DNA from: Tetraselmis striata
Lineage: Eukaryota > Chlorophyta > Chlorodendrophyceae > Chlorodendrales > Chlorodendraceae
Length of the DNA stretch: 64,000 nt
Reading direction: 5' to 3'
Assembly (NCBI GenBank): GCA_006384855.1
Contig: VCJN01000779.1
Span: 248,001 to 312,000 of the forward strand
Position 1 is the first letter of the stretch; each line of letters starts with the position of its first letter. Below are positions 1 to 9,227 of the stretch, in pieces. The position numbers and the translations under genes are program-made. The notes under the pieces are model-generated. The model was given only the letters and a program-made list of their open reading frames with translations. It made no database searches and was not told the origin of the DNA.

Positions 1-164
1 GCCCGCAGGGTCCGCACGCAGTACATCGGGTTGGTCAGTATCTCAAACACCGCGCGCTTGCCGCCCTCGGTCGCGCAGCCCTCGCACACCTCCGCCACCG
101 TGGAGGCGTGGTCCAGGTCGCCGTAGGCCTCGGGGTGCACCAGGACCGGCTTCTCTTCCATCAT
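1..164 (-). CDS. Partial gene cut by the window edge, unknown function
   Basis: On the complement an ATG at 164 (a second ATG follows directly at 161) opens a frame with no stop for all 54 codons to the window edge. The protein starts MMEEKPVLVHPEAYGD and carries a C-x-x-C pair (CEGC) about 30 residues in, which could bind metal or be a redox pair. Codon third positions are strongly G/C, like the neighbouring genes, so I treat it as real coding sequence. The C-terminal part lies outside the window and I do not recognise the family. Confidence 0.55.
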   Translation of the reverse strand, partial: MMEEKPVLVHPEAYGDLDHASTVAEVCEGCATEGGKRAVFEILTNPMYCVRTLR

Positions 165-217
165 TTCTCTCGTTGTTCCTGTGCTCGATCAAAAAATATT
201 ATCTATCCACGCCGCGC

Positions 218-1111
218 TCAGCGGTCCAGGACGTACGCCCGGGAGACGGGGTCCAGGACGTACGTCAGCGTGGACAGGCGGTGCTGCACGCGGATCCACC
301 CCGCCCCGTACTCGTCCGTCACCGGCAGCTCCTGCCCGTCGTCCGAGACGAAGACGTAGTCGCTCGGCTCGCACAGAAAGTCGTTCTCGTCGAACAGGAC
401 GCGGTGAGGGAACCTCGCGCGGTTCAGGACGCCCGGCACCGGGCACATGGCCATCGCGGGGTCGAAGATGAGGGCCCGGACCACGTCGGTCGGGCGGGAC
501 ACCAGCAGCCTGCTCTCGAGCGCCGCCAGCTCCTCGGCGACAAACTCGCCGTGGGGGGCCTTGCAGATGGCGGCCAGGGACAGGCGGCGGACCATCCACG
601 CCACCACCGGGTCGGCCACGTCCGCGCAGAACCACGGCTTGTCCACCAGCTCGCGGGCCGCCTTCAGGTTGTCGGGGCCGTCGAACGGGCACCAGCTGCA
701 CCTCACGTACGCCACGTGGCGCAGAGCCTCCGGGGTGTGCATCCCCGGCATCTCCAGCCGCACCTCCGCCTCCCGGGTGCCGGGGGCGTACGTGTCGCAC
801 TCCATCAGGTAGGGCTCCTGGTCGCAGTCGCACCGGCTGGCCACCAGCTCCAGCAGGTCGCTCACCGGCACGGGCGGCTGAAAGCGGTGGGAGCTCTCGA
901 TGACCCGGTACGCGGAGCGGGTCGCGTCGGCCACCCTCTCCAGCATCGGGCTCGGGAACGAGCGGAGCCCGAACGGCGCCATGCGCTCCAGGGCCTCGGA
1001 GAAGCAACGGGTCAGGTCGGCCTCCGTCCGGGAGCCGAAGAAGTCGGCCTGCGCCCGCTCGAGGACGGTCGCGACCGTCACGCTGGCGACCGTGTGGCCG
1101 TGGGCGCTCAT
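218..1111 (-). CDS. Hypothetical cysteine-containing protein, 297 aa
   Basis: The ATG at 1111 is chosen because the longer frame upstream has no other good start and runs through the (CGTT)n-rich intergenic stretch. The protein starts MSAHGHTVASVTVATVLE. Its central part holds clustered cysteines (RCDCDQ, then VRCSWCPFDG and a later WFCADV), which suggests a small zinc site, but no named domain is recognisable. No signal peptide or membrane segment is seen. It lies between the partial gene at the left edge and MBF1, all on the minus strand. Function unknown; coding status is well supported by length and codon use. Confidence 0.7.
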   Translation of the reverse strand: MSAHGHTVASVTVATVLERAQADFFGSRTEADLTRCFSEALERMAPFGLRSFPSPMLERVADATRSAYRVIESSHRFQPPVPVSDLLELVASRCDCDQEPYLMECDTYAPGTREAEVRLEMPGMHTPEALRHVAYVRCSWCPFDGPDNLKAARELVDKPWFCADVADPVVAWMVRRLSLAAICKAPHGEFVAEELAALESRLLVSRPTDVVRALIFDPAMAMCPVPGVLNRARFPHRVLFDENDFLCEPSDYVFVSDDGQELPVTDEYGAGWIRVQHRLSTLTYVLDPVSRAYVLDR

Positions 1112-1239
1112 CGTTCGTTCAGCTAGCTCGTTCGCTGTTTCCGTTCGTTCGTCCGTTCGCGCGCGCTTGCGGTGGCGGTCGAGAGTCGGGGAGGAGAGAA
1201 GAGGAATGCAGTTGGAGAGACCTCCCGGGCATGCGGGTT

Positions 1240-1617
1240 TCAATTTCCGCGCAACTTGGCGCCCAGCGCCCGCTCCAGCCGGCCCAGGAGCGCGTTGTCC
1301 GGGATGGCCTTCCCCGTCTCGTACTCGGCCACCACCCGCTCCTGCACGTTGACCGCCATGGCCAGCCGCGCGCGGGTCATGCCCTTCGCGACCCGCGCCC
1401 GCACGATCGCGTCCCGGACGGCGCCGGACACCGTCCGGTGAGACAGGCTCTCCGTGTCGTTCGCCAGCTTGGCCATGCGGGCCGAGCGCTCGCTCGCGCT
1501 CCCGCGCCTGGCCGCCGTCTGCGCCCGCGCCGCCCTGGAATCCGAGTTCACCTGCCCGGACGACGCTCTCCCGGTCCCGCCCCGCAGCACCACAGGGTTC
1601 CAGTCCTGATGGTTCAT
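1240..1617 (-). CDS. MBF1-like transcriptional coactivator (helix-turn-helix)
   Basis: 125 aa from the ATG at 1617. It opens MNHQDWNPVVLRG, the usual MBF1 N-terminal signature (QDW..V), followed by a basic linker (ARMAKLANDTE) and a C-terminal HTH_3 fold around residues 60-120 with GMTRARLAMAVNV and EYETGKAIPDN, which matches the Cro/C1-type helix-turn-helix of multiprotein bridging factor 1. MBF1 bridges TATA-binding protein and regulatory factors in eukaryotes and archaea, and homologues are known in giant viruses. By inference it helps direct host-type or viral RNA polymerase to viral promoters. Length is close to the cellular family (about 130-150 aa), slightly short at the N-terminus. 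It starts 36 bases from the stop of the giant fibre gene. Confidence 0.88.
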   Translation of the reverse strand: MNHQDWNPVVLRGGTGRASSGQVNSDSRAARAQTAARRGSASERSARMAKLANDTESLSHRTVSGAVRDAIVRARVAKGMTRARLAMAVNVQERVVAEYETGKAIPDNALLGRLERALGAKLRGN

Positions 1618-1652
1618 GCCTCGTGAGATGAAGCGCAGGAAAAAAAACGCGC

Positions 1653-4600
1653 TCAAATCTCCTTCCACAGCATCTCCCCGTAGCACTCGTACGGACTCCG
1701 GACACCGATGCCCACCGTCTCCAGGGGGATCACGCGCATCGTCAGGGTCTCGGGGCCGTCCGGGAAGACGCAGTCTCCCCCCAGGAGGCTGTTGGTCAGC
1801 GGGATGTTGTTCACGAGGTCGATCTTGGTCTCCCGGACGGAGCGCCCGCCCGAGGCGCCCCCCCTATCGCCCCCCTCGCACGTCACCGTCAGCAGCGGGA
1901 TGCCGCCGAAGACCGAGTCCGTGTCGTCGTGAAACTCCACCTCCGCCATGCTGACGGCGGACGCCCGCCGGAAGCTGCCCAGCTTGACCGACGCGTTGAG
2001 CAGCAGCTGCACCGCCGACCGGTGCGTGCAGAACACCGAGATGTCGTTCACGTACGCCAGGGTGCGGTTGATGACCTCCCGCTCCCCCACGGCGCCGCCC
2101 AGGTCGTTGTCCGCCGAGGGGATCAGGCGCAGCGTCATCAGGTTGACCGCGGGGGGCACGGCCCCGGACGGGTCGCCCACCGTCAGCGGCGTCGCCGTCC
2201 CCAGCTGCGTAAACTCGCGGCTCACCGCCAGCCGCCCGCCCCCCGCCGTCTTCAGGACCGCCACGACGACGGCGCCCGCCGGCAGCCCGCCGCCGGACAC
2301 GGCGGTGCCGCTCCTGACGTCCCGGATGTCCTCGTACGCGGCGGCGTCGACCTCCGCGGTGTAGCCCACGCCGGCGCCGACCGCGATCGCGGCCGACGCC
2401 GAGTTGTCCACGGAGACGGCCAGCGAGTCGGCCCCCGTGTAGACCCGCGAGGGGTTCTGGACCCGCGTCGGCAGGCGGGGGATGTCGTCCAGGCCGCCCT
2501 CGATCATGAGCGTCGCCCCCCAGTGGTGCAGGGACGGCGTGTAGGTGGGCGCGTCGCCGTTGGCCACCTCGAACCGCAGCGGCAGGCTCCCCGAGCGCAT
2601 GTAGTTCTCGACCTGCTGGTTGTTGTTGACGAACTCGTGCACGGCGTTGTCGCGGCCGCCGCGGTCGATCATCGAGAAGCGGATCTTGCCCGCGCCGTAC
2701 CAGGAGTAGTCGATGGTGACCATCTGGATCTTCTGCGGGTCGAACGCGTAGCCGGAGGGGCCGCTGCCGTCGACCGGGTCGGCGCTGAAGCTCTCCTGCG
2801 GCACGCGCAGGTCCACCGTCTTGGAGACGACGGCGGCGGCGGTGGACGCGCCCCGGTACGCGGGCTGGATCGCCATCCTGGCGTCGCCGAAGATCTTGAC
2901 GACCTTGTACGACTGCCCCTTGATCACCACGTACTGGCGCTCGCTGAGGTGCTGCTGGAACGCGGTGCGGACGCCCGTCACCGTGTTGGACCCGAACTCG
3001 CACGCCGCGACCCCGGGGATCTGGTACACGGACTGCCTGCGGACGGCGTACAGCCGGGTCCCGTCGTACTCGTAGAAGGCGCCGTTCTGGTAGTCGAACA
3101 CCCCCGCGCGGACCGCCGACTGCGTCCAGGTCGCCACGTTCACGCTCATCGCGCCGCTCGCGACGGCCGACGAGGGGACGGTCGCCAGCTCGAACCCGAA
3201 CGACCTGTCGTCCGGGACGGCCGTGACGACGTGCTCGCCGTTCCAGGCGGGGTCGTCCGCGCCGCGCACGACCACCCGGGCGGTCGGCACGACGTTGTGA
3301 AAGTGCGTCGTGGTCACCGTCGCGGAGGACCCGTCGCGGGTCATGCTCTCGACCTGCATGCCCGGGCTGAAGTTGATGGCGAACGACACCGAGGTCGCCT
3401 TCCCCGACTGGTACGGGTAGTAGGCCCGGGTCTGCCGGGACAGCACGTTGTTCGGCTGCCTGGATGTCCGGAGCTCTAGCCCCGCGTCGTAGCCGCGGTG
3501 CACCAGCGAGCCCTCCGTCCGCGGGACCACGAACGTCCTCCGCGTGACCCTGCCGTCGGAGATCGCCGAGGGCAGCGCGTCGGCGACGTCTATCGCCGAC
3601 GCGGACCGCATGTCGCGCACCGTCGAGGCGAACACCTGGCCAGCCGGGTAGCGGTAGAACGCGGCGTAGGCGCCCGCCGAGGCGTCCGTCAGGTCGACGG
3701 CCGCGGTCCCCGCGACGGCGTCGGCCCTGGAGGAGTAGAGCTTGATCGTCGCGGAGTCGACCGCCTCCACCCAGTACATGTACCCGCCCGACAGCCCCGC
3801 GGCCGAGCCGCCCGAGCCGTACACCACGCGGTCCCCCGTCGACAGGCCGTGCGCCGCGGCGGTCGTTATCTGGTCCGTCCCCGCCGAGACGGAGCCCACG
3901 CCGATCTCGGCCGGGGTGTCCCCGTGGTACACCCGCACCGCGTCCCCGATGTTGAAGGTGATCCCGATGTCCGAATCGGGCGACGTCAGGGTGCGCCCCC
4001 CGGACTCCCCCTCCACGCGCGCGTACGCCGTCTCCGCGGACACCCAGTCGGTGGAGAGGGCGTGGACGTGCCCCCGCCCGGAGCCGCTCAGCCCCACGGC
4101 CGACTCGCCCGCCAGCGCGTTGGACGCCGTCTCGTGCAGCGTGACGTGGTTCCCGTCCGCCACGCCGACGTAGTAGCTCGCGCCGCTGACCAGGGCTCCC
4201 TCCGGGGTCCCGGACACCGCCGTGTACACCAGCTCCGTCCCCGGCAGCATCCCGTGGTCCGGAATGAACACCGTGTCGCCGTCCGGATCGAACCGCTCCC
4301 CGCCCGCGAACTCGTACGTCTTGCCCTCGACCTTGTTGAAGGCCTGCATCTCGAACGTCGTGTCGTCCACCACCCGGGTCAGCTTGTAGGGCCCGTCCGC
4401 GCTCCCCACGGACGCCGCCAGGGCGTGCTCGCCCTCGGAGGTGCCCGTGAAGTTGACCGGCGCGCCCTGCGGGGTCTCGAGCGAGAACCCGTCCCGGAGG
4501 ACCCGGCTCACGACGTACTGCGAGCCGTTGGAGAGCCCCGGGACGTCGGCGAAGCCGTTGTTGCTGTAGGTCACCGACACCCCGGGGTACAGCCCGGACG

Positions 4601-6989
4601 TCAGCTCCGAGATCCTGTCCTGGTCGGCGTTCTCGTTGAACTGCGAGAGCGTGAACGACGAGCCGTTGGCGGCCAGCGCCTGGACCTGCCCGCCCGCCGT
4701 GATCCGCGCGTACCCGGCCCCCAGGGTCTTGTCCACGGCGTACTGCTCGCCGCTGACCAGCGCGCCGACGCCGGGCCCGGACGCCACGGCGTAGGTGACC
4801 GGCGAGGACTCCGACAGGTCGGCGAACACGCCGGGCGGCACGTGGAACGAGTTCTTGAGGGGCTCGAGGGTGACGGGCACCACCCACAGGCTCCCGTCCA
4901 TAGAGGAGTCCGACAGGGGCAGCGGCAGGCCGTTGGGGGAGGTGGACACCTTGAGCGTCCGCCGCCCGTCGTCCCTCGAGCCGATCTCGCGCGCGTAGTA
5001 CAGCGTGTAATCCGACGCGGTGTCGGAGCTCGCCGCCAGGGAGCCGTTGCCCTCGCCGCCGTTGCTGATCACGACCAGGGCCTGGTTCTCCAGCAGCGGC
5101 GCCCCGTCCGCCAGCACGAGGGCGTTGGCGTCGACGTCCACCTCGTCCACCAGGCGCGCGCGGTGCAGCGACTGGAGCGCGGAGCCGCTCGTCCCCGCCG
5201 AGGCCAGCGTCAGCGGGGCCTCCACCAGCTCCTGCGACAGCTTGTTGAAGTAGTAGCCGGCGCCGTCGGTCGTCGGGTCGGTCTGCGCCGGCGATCGCCT
5301 CTCCCACGTCAGCTGCATGCTGCCGCCGGACTCCACGGAGCTGCGCGCGACCACGCGGTACTGCTGGCCGGCCGTCAGATCCCTGTTGAACCTGTAGTTC
5401 CTGCTGTTGTTCCGGAACGTGCCGCTCACCTCCTCCGTGTCGGGGGTGTAGGACGTCTGGTCGAACCACACCGCTCCGGGGGCCCGCTCCAGGGAGAGCT
5501 CGAACTGGTAGTTTCCGGTGACGTCCGGCACGAACAGGAACGAGTGCTGGAAGGACGCGCCGGCCTCCGTCTCGGCCGCGGCGCCGGCGACGCTCTGCGT
5601 GAACGGCTCGACGGTCCAGTCGGCGTACACGTTCAGCAGGGCGGGGTAGCGCCGCCGGACGAGCCCCCCGCTGGGCGTGCTCGTCAGCGAGCTCAGCGAC
5701 ACGACGTTGCCGCCCCCCGTCACGCCGGCCCTGTACACCTGAAAGTTGGCGAGCGGGGCGGCGGCCTCCTCCCACGCCGCCTTGGCGTACGCCACGTACG
5801 CGCCGTCGGGCATCGTCTGCGAGCCCGGCAGCGACAGCGAGCTCGACGCGACGCTCAGGTCGGACGCCCGGAAGAACCACGACTCGGCGCCGTAAAAGTG
5901 GTCGGCGACCACGGGGTGGCCCCGCGTGTCGTAGGTGCCGCGGAACGCGGTGGTGTCCACGGTCGCGTTCACGGTGACCGAGTTGTCGAACGACACGTTC
6001 GCGGCGGAGAAGAGGACGTTCTGCGTCGCCAGGCTGCCCGACAGGGACAGGCGCGTGTTTTGCTCCAGGCCCGTGGGGGCCGCCGTGCGCACCGTGAGTA
6101 CGCTGTGGTCGTCGCCGTCGGTCGTCACGCGGTCGACGGCGATCTTCGACCCGGTCATGAGCCTCCCCTTGAAGACGCGGGAGGCGCCCGGGACGAGCGC
6201 GTCCCCGGAGGCCGCCTGCACGTGGCGGCAGTTGTACACGAAGGAGGCGGCGGACACCCGCGACACGGAGTGGACGCCGTCGAAGTCGTCCCCGGCGCCG
6301 GTCACGACGATCGTGTCGCCGTTGGCGAGGCCGTGCGGGGAGGCGGTGTCCACGAACACGACGACGCTGCCCGCGGTGGTGCGCATGCCCGAGACGTCGA
6401 GCGGCTCGTCCCCGTACCGCGAAAAGGTCCCCGGGATGTTGTTGACCAGCTCCAGGGTCTCCCAGACCCCCGGCTCGATCCCGTAGCTGAACTCGGACGA
6501 CAGCATGGTCTGGGGGTTGCTCACCCGCAGCTTGCCCTTGACGTCCGCCGCCGTGTCCCGCAGCAGGTGGTTGGACAGCGTCGCGCGCAGGATGCCCGAC
6601 GTGTTGCCCTCGTTGGACAGCGACGCGCGCAGGATGCCCGACGTGTTGCCCTCGTTGGACAGCGACGCGCGCAGGATGCCCGACGTGTTGTCCGCGTTGG
6701 ACAGCGACGCGCGCAGGATGCCCGACGTGTTGTCCGCGTTGGACAGGGTGGCGGCGTCCGGACGGCTCAGCGCGGACTGCAGGATGGCGGCGGTGTTGCT
6801 GGCCGTCTCCTCCTGGGCCGCCACGGACCCGACCTCGCCGATGCTGTCGCAGACGACGATCCCGCTCTCGTCGATCGCGTGAGACGGGTCCGACGGGCAC
6901 GCCGTCGGGCGCGCCACCGACCACACGTACCTGAACCTGCCCTCCGCCTCGCACCACAGCCGGTACTGCCTGATGACCCGCCCGGACAT
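1653..6989 (-). CDS. Giant fibre-like structural protein, 1778 aa
   Basis: ATG at 6989 chosen because the conserved-looking N-terminus (GRVIRQYRLWCEAEGRFRY, then PTACPSDPSHAID) begins there; an in-frame ATG at 7025 would add 12 residues. This N-terminal pattern (Y-R-x-W-C, V-W, PT-x-CP, H-x-ID) resembles the start of large fibre or tail-like proteins I associate with giant viruses and marine phages; this is from memory and was not searched. Residues about 80-140 hold four tandem 14-residue repeats ending SGILRASL. The remainder is a long series of beta-rich modules (repeated forms such as GLANGDTIVVTG, GLSTGDRVVYG, ALVSGEQYAV) with few cysteines and no membrane segment. It is probably a virion surface or fibre protein. 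Divergent from the coiled-coil gene at 7040, only 50 bases apart. Confidence 0.72.
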   Translation of the reverse strand: MSGRVIRQYRLWCEAEGRFRYVWSVARPTACPSDPSHAIDESGIVVCDSIGEVGSVAAQEETASNTAAILQSALSRPDAATLSNADNTSGILRASLSNADNTSGILRASLSNEGNTSGILRASLSNEGNTSGILRATLSNHLLRDTAADVKGKLRVSNPQTMLSSEFSYGIEPGVWETLELVNNIPGTFSRYGDEPLDVSGMRTTAGSVVVFVDTASPHGLANGDTIVVTGAGDDFDGVHSVSRVSAASFVYNCRHVQAASGDALVPGASRVFKGRLMTGSKIAVDRVTTDGDDHSVLTVRTAAPTGLEQNTRLSLSGSLATQNVLFSAANVSFDNSVTVNATVDTTAFRGTYDTRGHPVVADHFYGAESWFFRASDLSVASSSLSLPGSQTMPDGAYVAYAKAAWEEAAAPLANFQVYRAGVTGGGNVVSLSSLTSTPSGGLVRRRYPALLNVYADWTVEPFTQSVAGAAAETEAGASFQHSFLFVPDVTGNYQFELSLERAPGAVWFDQTSYTPDTEEVSGTFRNNSRNYRFNRDLTAGQQYRVVARSSVESGGSMQLTWERRSPAQTDPTTDGAGYYFNKLSQELVEAPLTLASAGTSGSALQSLHRARLVDEVDVDANALVLADGAPLLENQALVVISNGGEGNGSLAASSDTASDYTLYYAREIGSRDDGRRTLKVSTSPNGLPLPLSDSSMDGSLWVVPVTLEPLKNSFHVPPGVFADLSESSPVTYAVASGPGVGALVSGEQYAVDKTLGAGYARITAGGQVQALAANGSSFTLSQFNENADQDRISELTSGLYPGVSVTYSNNGFADVPGLSNGSQYVVSRVLRDGFSLETPQGAPVNFTGTSEGEHALAASVGSADGPYKLTRVVDDTTFEMQAFNKVEGKTYEFAGGERFDPDGDTVFIPDHGMLPGTELVYTAVSGTPEGALVSGASYYVGVADGNHVTLHETASNALAGESAVGLSGSGRGHVHALSTDWVSAETAYARVEGESGGRTLTSPDSDIGITFNIGDAVRVYHGDTPAEIGVGSVSAGTDQITTAAAHGLSTGDRVVYGSGGSAAGLSGGYMYWVEAVDSATIKLYSSRADAVAGTAAVDLTDASAGAYAAFYRYPAGQVFASTVRDMRSASAIDVADALPSAISDGRVTRRTFVVPRTEGSLVHRGYDAGLELRTSRQPNNVLSRQTRAYYPYQSGKATSVSFAINFSPGMQVESMTRDGSSATVTTTHFHNVVPTARVVVRGADDPAWNGEHVVTAVPDDRSFGFELATVPSSAVASGAMSVNVATWTQSAVRAGVFDYQNGAFYEYDGTRLYAVRRQSVYQIPGVAACEFGSNTVTGVRTAFQQHLSERQYVVIKGQSYKVVKIFGDARMAIQPAYRGASTAAAVVSKTVDLRVPQESFSADPVDGSGPSGYAFDPQKIQMVTIDYSWYGAGKIRFSMIDRGGRDNAVHEFVNNNQQVENYMRSGSLPLRFEVANGDAPTYTPSLHHWGATLMIEGGLDDIPRLPTRVQNPSRVYTGADSLAVSVDNSASAAIAVGAGVGYTAEVDAAAYEDIRDVRSGTAVSGGGLPAGAVVVAVLKTAGGGRLAVSREFTQLGTATPLTVGDPSGAVPPAVNLMTLRLIPSADNDLGGAVGEREVINRTLAYVNDISVFCTHRSAVQLLLNASVKLGSFRRASAVSMAEVEFHDDTDSVFGGIPLLTVTCEGGDRGGASGGRSVRETKIDLVNNIPLTNSLLGGDCVFPDGPETLTMRVIPLETVGIGVRSPYECYGEMLWKEI
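6575..6747 (-). repeat. Four 42-bp in-frame tandem repeats in the fibre-like gene
   Basis: Four nearly identical 42-base units encode S-N-(A/E)-(D/G)-NTSGILRA-(S/T)-L. The two gene-proximal units read NAD and the two following units read NEG, so the array seems to have grown by duplication of pairs. Such arrays expand and contract easily and may give length variants of the fibre. Confidence 0.85.
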
Positions 6990-7039
6990 TGTTTCATTTC
7001 CCGCACACAATTTCTCTCTCGACATTGCAAAGTCGAGGG

Positions 7040-7822
7040 ATGCTCGCTCTCGTCCTGCTCGCGGGCACGCTGTTTCTGGCGGTCACCATGGTCCTGGCGT
7101 GGCTGGTGTACACCGTCGCCACCCTGAGGTCCGAGGTCGCCTACATCTCCGAGCTCAACAAGGTGATCGACCACGTCAACGCGCTGGCGCACGGCGTGCA
7201 GCAGGCGCACTACCGGTCCACCACCCGCATCGACCGCGCCGACGCGCTGGCGGCCGCCGCCAACGAGAAGGGCGTCGAGATGGACGGCCGGGTCGACTCG
7301 CTGCTGAGCCGCATCAACGCGCAGGCCAGCAAGACCCGTCGAAACAAGGACGCGCTCGACGAGGTGGAGGCGACGGTCGGCGGGGTGAGCACCAACACGT
7401 CGACCAACACCAGCGCGATCGGCGAGCACGGCGTCCGGCTGGTGGAGCTCGAGTCGTCGCTGACCGGCCTGGTGGCGAACGACGACCTGGAAGAGCGTCT
7501 CAACAACTACGTCCGGTCCGACGAGCTCCCGGACCAGGACCTCGGCGGCTACGCCAAGTGGTCCGACTTCGACGAGGCCAACCTCACCACCAACAGCCTG
7601 CGCAGCGGAGCCATCGAGCTCACCGGCCCCGACTCGTCCGAGACCGGGACGCTGACCTACAGCGGCGACGGCATCACCGTCGTCACCGGGCAGGGCTCCC
7701 CCGCCACCAAGATCGGCTCCAGCAGCCTCGAGTTCGGCGCCAACGCGCTCCGCATCGACGCCGAGGGCGACCTCGCGTACTGCAAGGGCGGCGCGGGCTG
7801 CCAGAAGATCCAGACGACGTGA
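7040..7822 (+). CDS. Membrane-anchored coiled-coil protein, fibre-like C-terminus
   Basis: 260 aa from the ATG at 7040; an ATG at 6989 in frame is rejected because it would run across the promoter shared with the divergent fibre gene. Residues 2-30 are strongly hydrophobic (LALVLLAGTLFLAVTMVLAW), a signal anchor. Residues 30-150 are heptad-like (ISELNKVIDHVN, DRVDSLLSRINAQ type) and should form a coiled coil. The last 100 residues are small, polar and Gly/Ser/Thr-rich (SGDGITVVTGQG, KIGSSSLEFG), as in trimeric fibre or adhesin tips, and end with a Cys pair (YCKGGAGCQ). Probably a virion membrane spike or stalk; pairing with the divergent 1778-aa protein is an inference from position. Confidence 0.72.
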   Translation: MLALVLLAGTLFLAVTMVLAWLVYTVATLRSEVAYISELNKVIDHVNALAHGVQQAHYRSTTRIDRADALAAAANEKGVEMDGRVDSLLSRINAQASKTRRNKDALDEVEATVGGVSTNTSTNTSAIGEHGVRLVELESSLTGLVANDDLEERLNNYVRSDELPDQDLGGYAKWSDFDEANLTTNSLRSGAIELTGPDSSETGTLTYSGDGITVVTGQGSPATKIGSSSLEFGANALRIDAEGDLAYCKGGAGCQKIQTT

Positions 7823-7827
7823 GAGGA

Positions 7828-7870
7828 TCACACACACACACACACACAAACACACACAAACACACAAACA
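7828..7870. repeat. (CA)n microsatellite between convergent genes
   Basis: A run of CA dinucleotides interrupted by CAAA steps fills the short space between the stop of the coiled-coil gene and the stop of the next minus-strand gene. It may act as a 3' end signal or simply be slippage-prone DNA. Confidence 0.85.
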
Positions 7871-7886
7871 CGCGTCGCGGTTTCGC

Positions 7887-8474
7887 TCAAAACGCCAGGA
7901 CCAGCGCGTCCGAGTACCCGCCGTCCCCCGGCTCCCCGAGCTGCACCGCCGAGTCGTCGCGCAGCGGCGGGAACGGAAACTTCGCGGCGGCGTCCTCCGA
8001 CAGAGCGCGCGCCCACACAAGCACGCCGGTCGAGCCGTCGGGCTTGGACCACCCCCCTCCCGACGACGACGACGAGACCATCCACGCCTCCCCGGGGAGC
8101 ACCTCGAACATCGCGGACCCCAGCATCGCGTGCGTGATGTTGCCGTGCGCGACGTAGTCCGCGAGCTTGACGGCCGCCGGCGTGCTGCGCATGTAGATCG
8201 GAACGGCCTTGGCCGTGGGGACCGTCCCGCCGGGGGTGTCCGGAAACCTTTTCTGTATGGTCACGGCCGCCGCCGCCGACCCGGCGTGCACGCTCACCGG
8301 GTACACGGCCAGCGGCGACGCGACGGCGCGGTCCCCGCCCAGCGCGCCGGCCCGCGAGGCCCGCGCGGCGTCGCCCGACAGCCGGACCTGCCTCCCCAGC
8401 ACCCACAGCCGCCACACCGTGACCGCCATCAGCACGATGAGCGTCGCGTGCAGGGCCACCGCCCCCTGATCCAT
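7887..8474 (-). CDS. Single-pass membrane protein, unknown function
   Basis: 195 aa from the ATG at 8474. Residues 6-27 (VALHATLIVLMAVTVWRLWVLG) form one N-terminal membrane helix, followed by a basic stretch and a soluble domain of about 150 residues rich in small residues, with a Ser/Gly linker (VSSSSSGGGWSKPDGS) near residue 135. No cysteine pattern or catalytic motif is evident. The C-terminal domain with repeated short beta-like segments (VLVWARAL, DALVLAF) looks like a virion ectodomain. The next gene starts divergently 22 bases away at 8496, so a promoter must be shared or overlap the coding starts. Confidence 0.65.
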   Translation of the reverse strand: MDQGAVALHATLIVLMAVTVWRLWVLGRQVRLSGDAARASRAGALGGDRAVASPLAVYPVSVHAGSAAAAVTIQKRFPDTPGGTVPTAKAVPIYMRSTPAAVKLADYVAHGNITHAMLGSAMFEVLPGEAWMVSSSSSGGGWSKPDGSTGVLVWARALSEDAAAKFPFPPLRDDSAVQLGEPGDGGYSDALVLAF

Positions 8475-8495
8475 ATTTTCTTACCCGTCACACAA

Positions 8496-8879
8496 ATGGC
8501 GCAGCCTCCCCCCGACGCGGTGCACCACTACTCGCCCGCGAGCGTCGGCGGCTCCGACTCGCAGCGGCTGGCCAAGCAGGTGTCGTCGGCCTACGCGGAC
8601 GTGTACCGCCGCACCAAGCGGGGCGTCAACGGCGCGGTCGAGCAGCTTCAGTACCTGCCCCCCGGGCAGCCGCAGGACGACATCTGGAGCGGGAGCGCGG
8701 TCGACGAGGGGTTCTGGCGCGCCAACGCCGACGTCATCATCTCCCGCAAGGCGACCGGCATCACCCGCGAGCAGCGGTCGGCGATCGACAGGGCCGCCCC
8801 CGAGCAGCCGCCCCCCGTCGGCGGCGCGGCCCCCGTCCAGTTCTGCGAATGCACGAAGAGCAAGTCCAGGCGGGCGTAA
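8496..8879 (+). CDS. Hypothetical small protein, 127 aa
   Basis: Starts at the ATG at 8496 (MAQPPPDAVHHYSPAS). It is hydrophilic, with a helical middle (RLAKQVSSAYADVYRRTKRG) and a C-terminal Pro-rich part ending in C-E-C and a basic tail (KSKSRRA). No membrane segment. Not recognised. The short A/T-rich patch (ATATTTTCTTACCC) just upstream is typical of starts in this window. Confidence 0.6.
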   Translation: MAQPPPDAVHHYSPASVGGSDSQRLAKQVSSAYADVYRRTKRGVNGAVEQLQYLPPGQPQDDIWSGSAVDEGFWRANADVIISRKATGITREQRSAIDRAAPEQPPPVGGAAPVQFCECTKSKSRRA

Positions 8880-8915
8880 CCGGGGCGGCCGCGCGCGACG
8901 GCGACGGCGACGGCC

Positions 8916-9227
8916 ATGGCCATGGCCACGGCCGGCCCCCAAGAGCTCGCGGACCTGACCGTCGCGTTCGCGACGTCCGCGGTCGCCGTCGCGTTCGCGG
9001 CGGCCCTCCTGGGGCTCACGTTCCTCGACCGGAAGCGGCGACAGACTCCGGTCCGGGAGCCGGGGGAGGAGGCGGCGGCGGCGGCGGCGGCGGCGGAGAC
9101 GGACTGTCGTCGAGCCCCGGCGACGCGGGACGACTCGGACCTCCCGCACCCGCCGAGGCGAGGCTCGTGGCGGGTGTACGCGGAGGCGGTTCGAGGGGAG
9201 GCGCATCCTCGGCGGAGTGCGCCATGA
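8916..9227 (+). CDS. Possible small membrane protein overlapping the NUDIX 3' end
   Basis: 103 aa from the ATG at 8916 (a second ATG at 8922). Residues 13-38 (LTVAFATSAVAVAFAAALLG) form a convincing membrane helix followed by a basic stop-transfer segment (LDRKRRQ), as in many small virion membrane proteins. The second half lies antiparallel to the low-complexity proline-rich tail of the NUDIX gene, so only residues 1-33 are in otherwise free DNA. It is either a real overlapping gene or a chance frame in GC-rich DNA; the membrane helix favours the former. Confidence 0.4.
   Translation: MAMATAGPQELADLTVAFATSAVAVAFAAALLGLTFLDRKRRQTPVREPGEEAAAAAAAAETDCRRAPATRDDSDLPHPPRRGSWRVYAEAVRGEAHPRRSAP

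Noticed and set aside
1864..6957. Very long minus-strand frame overlapping the fibre-like gene
   Set aside because: Arg/Gly/Pro-dominated shadow of the real gene in another frame; GC-rich genomes give long open shadow frames.
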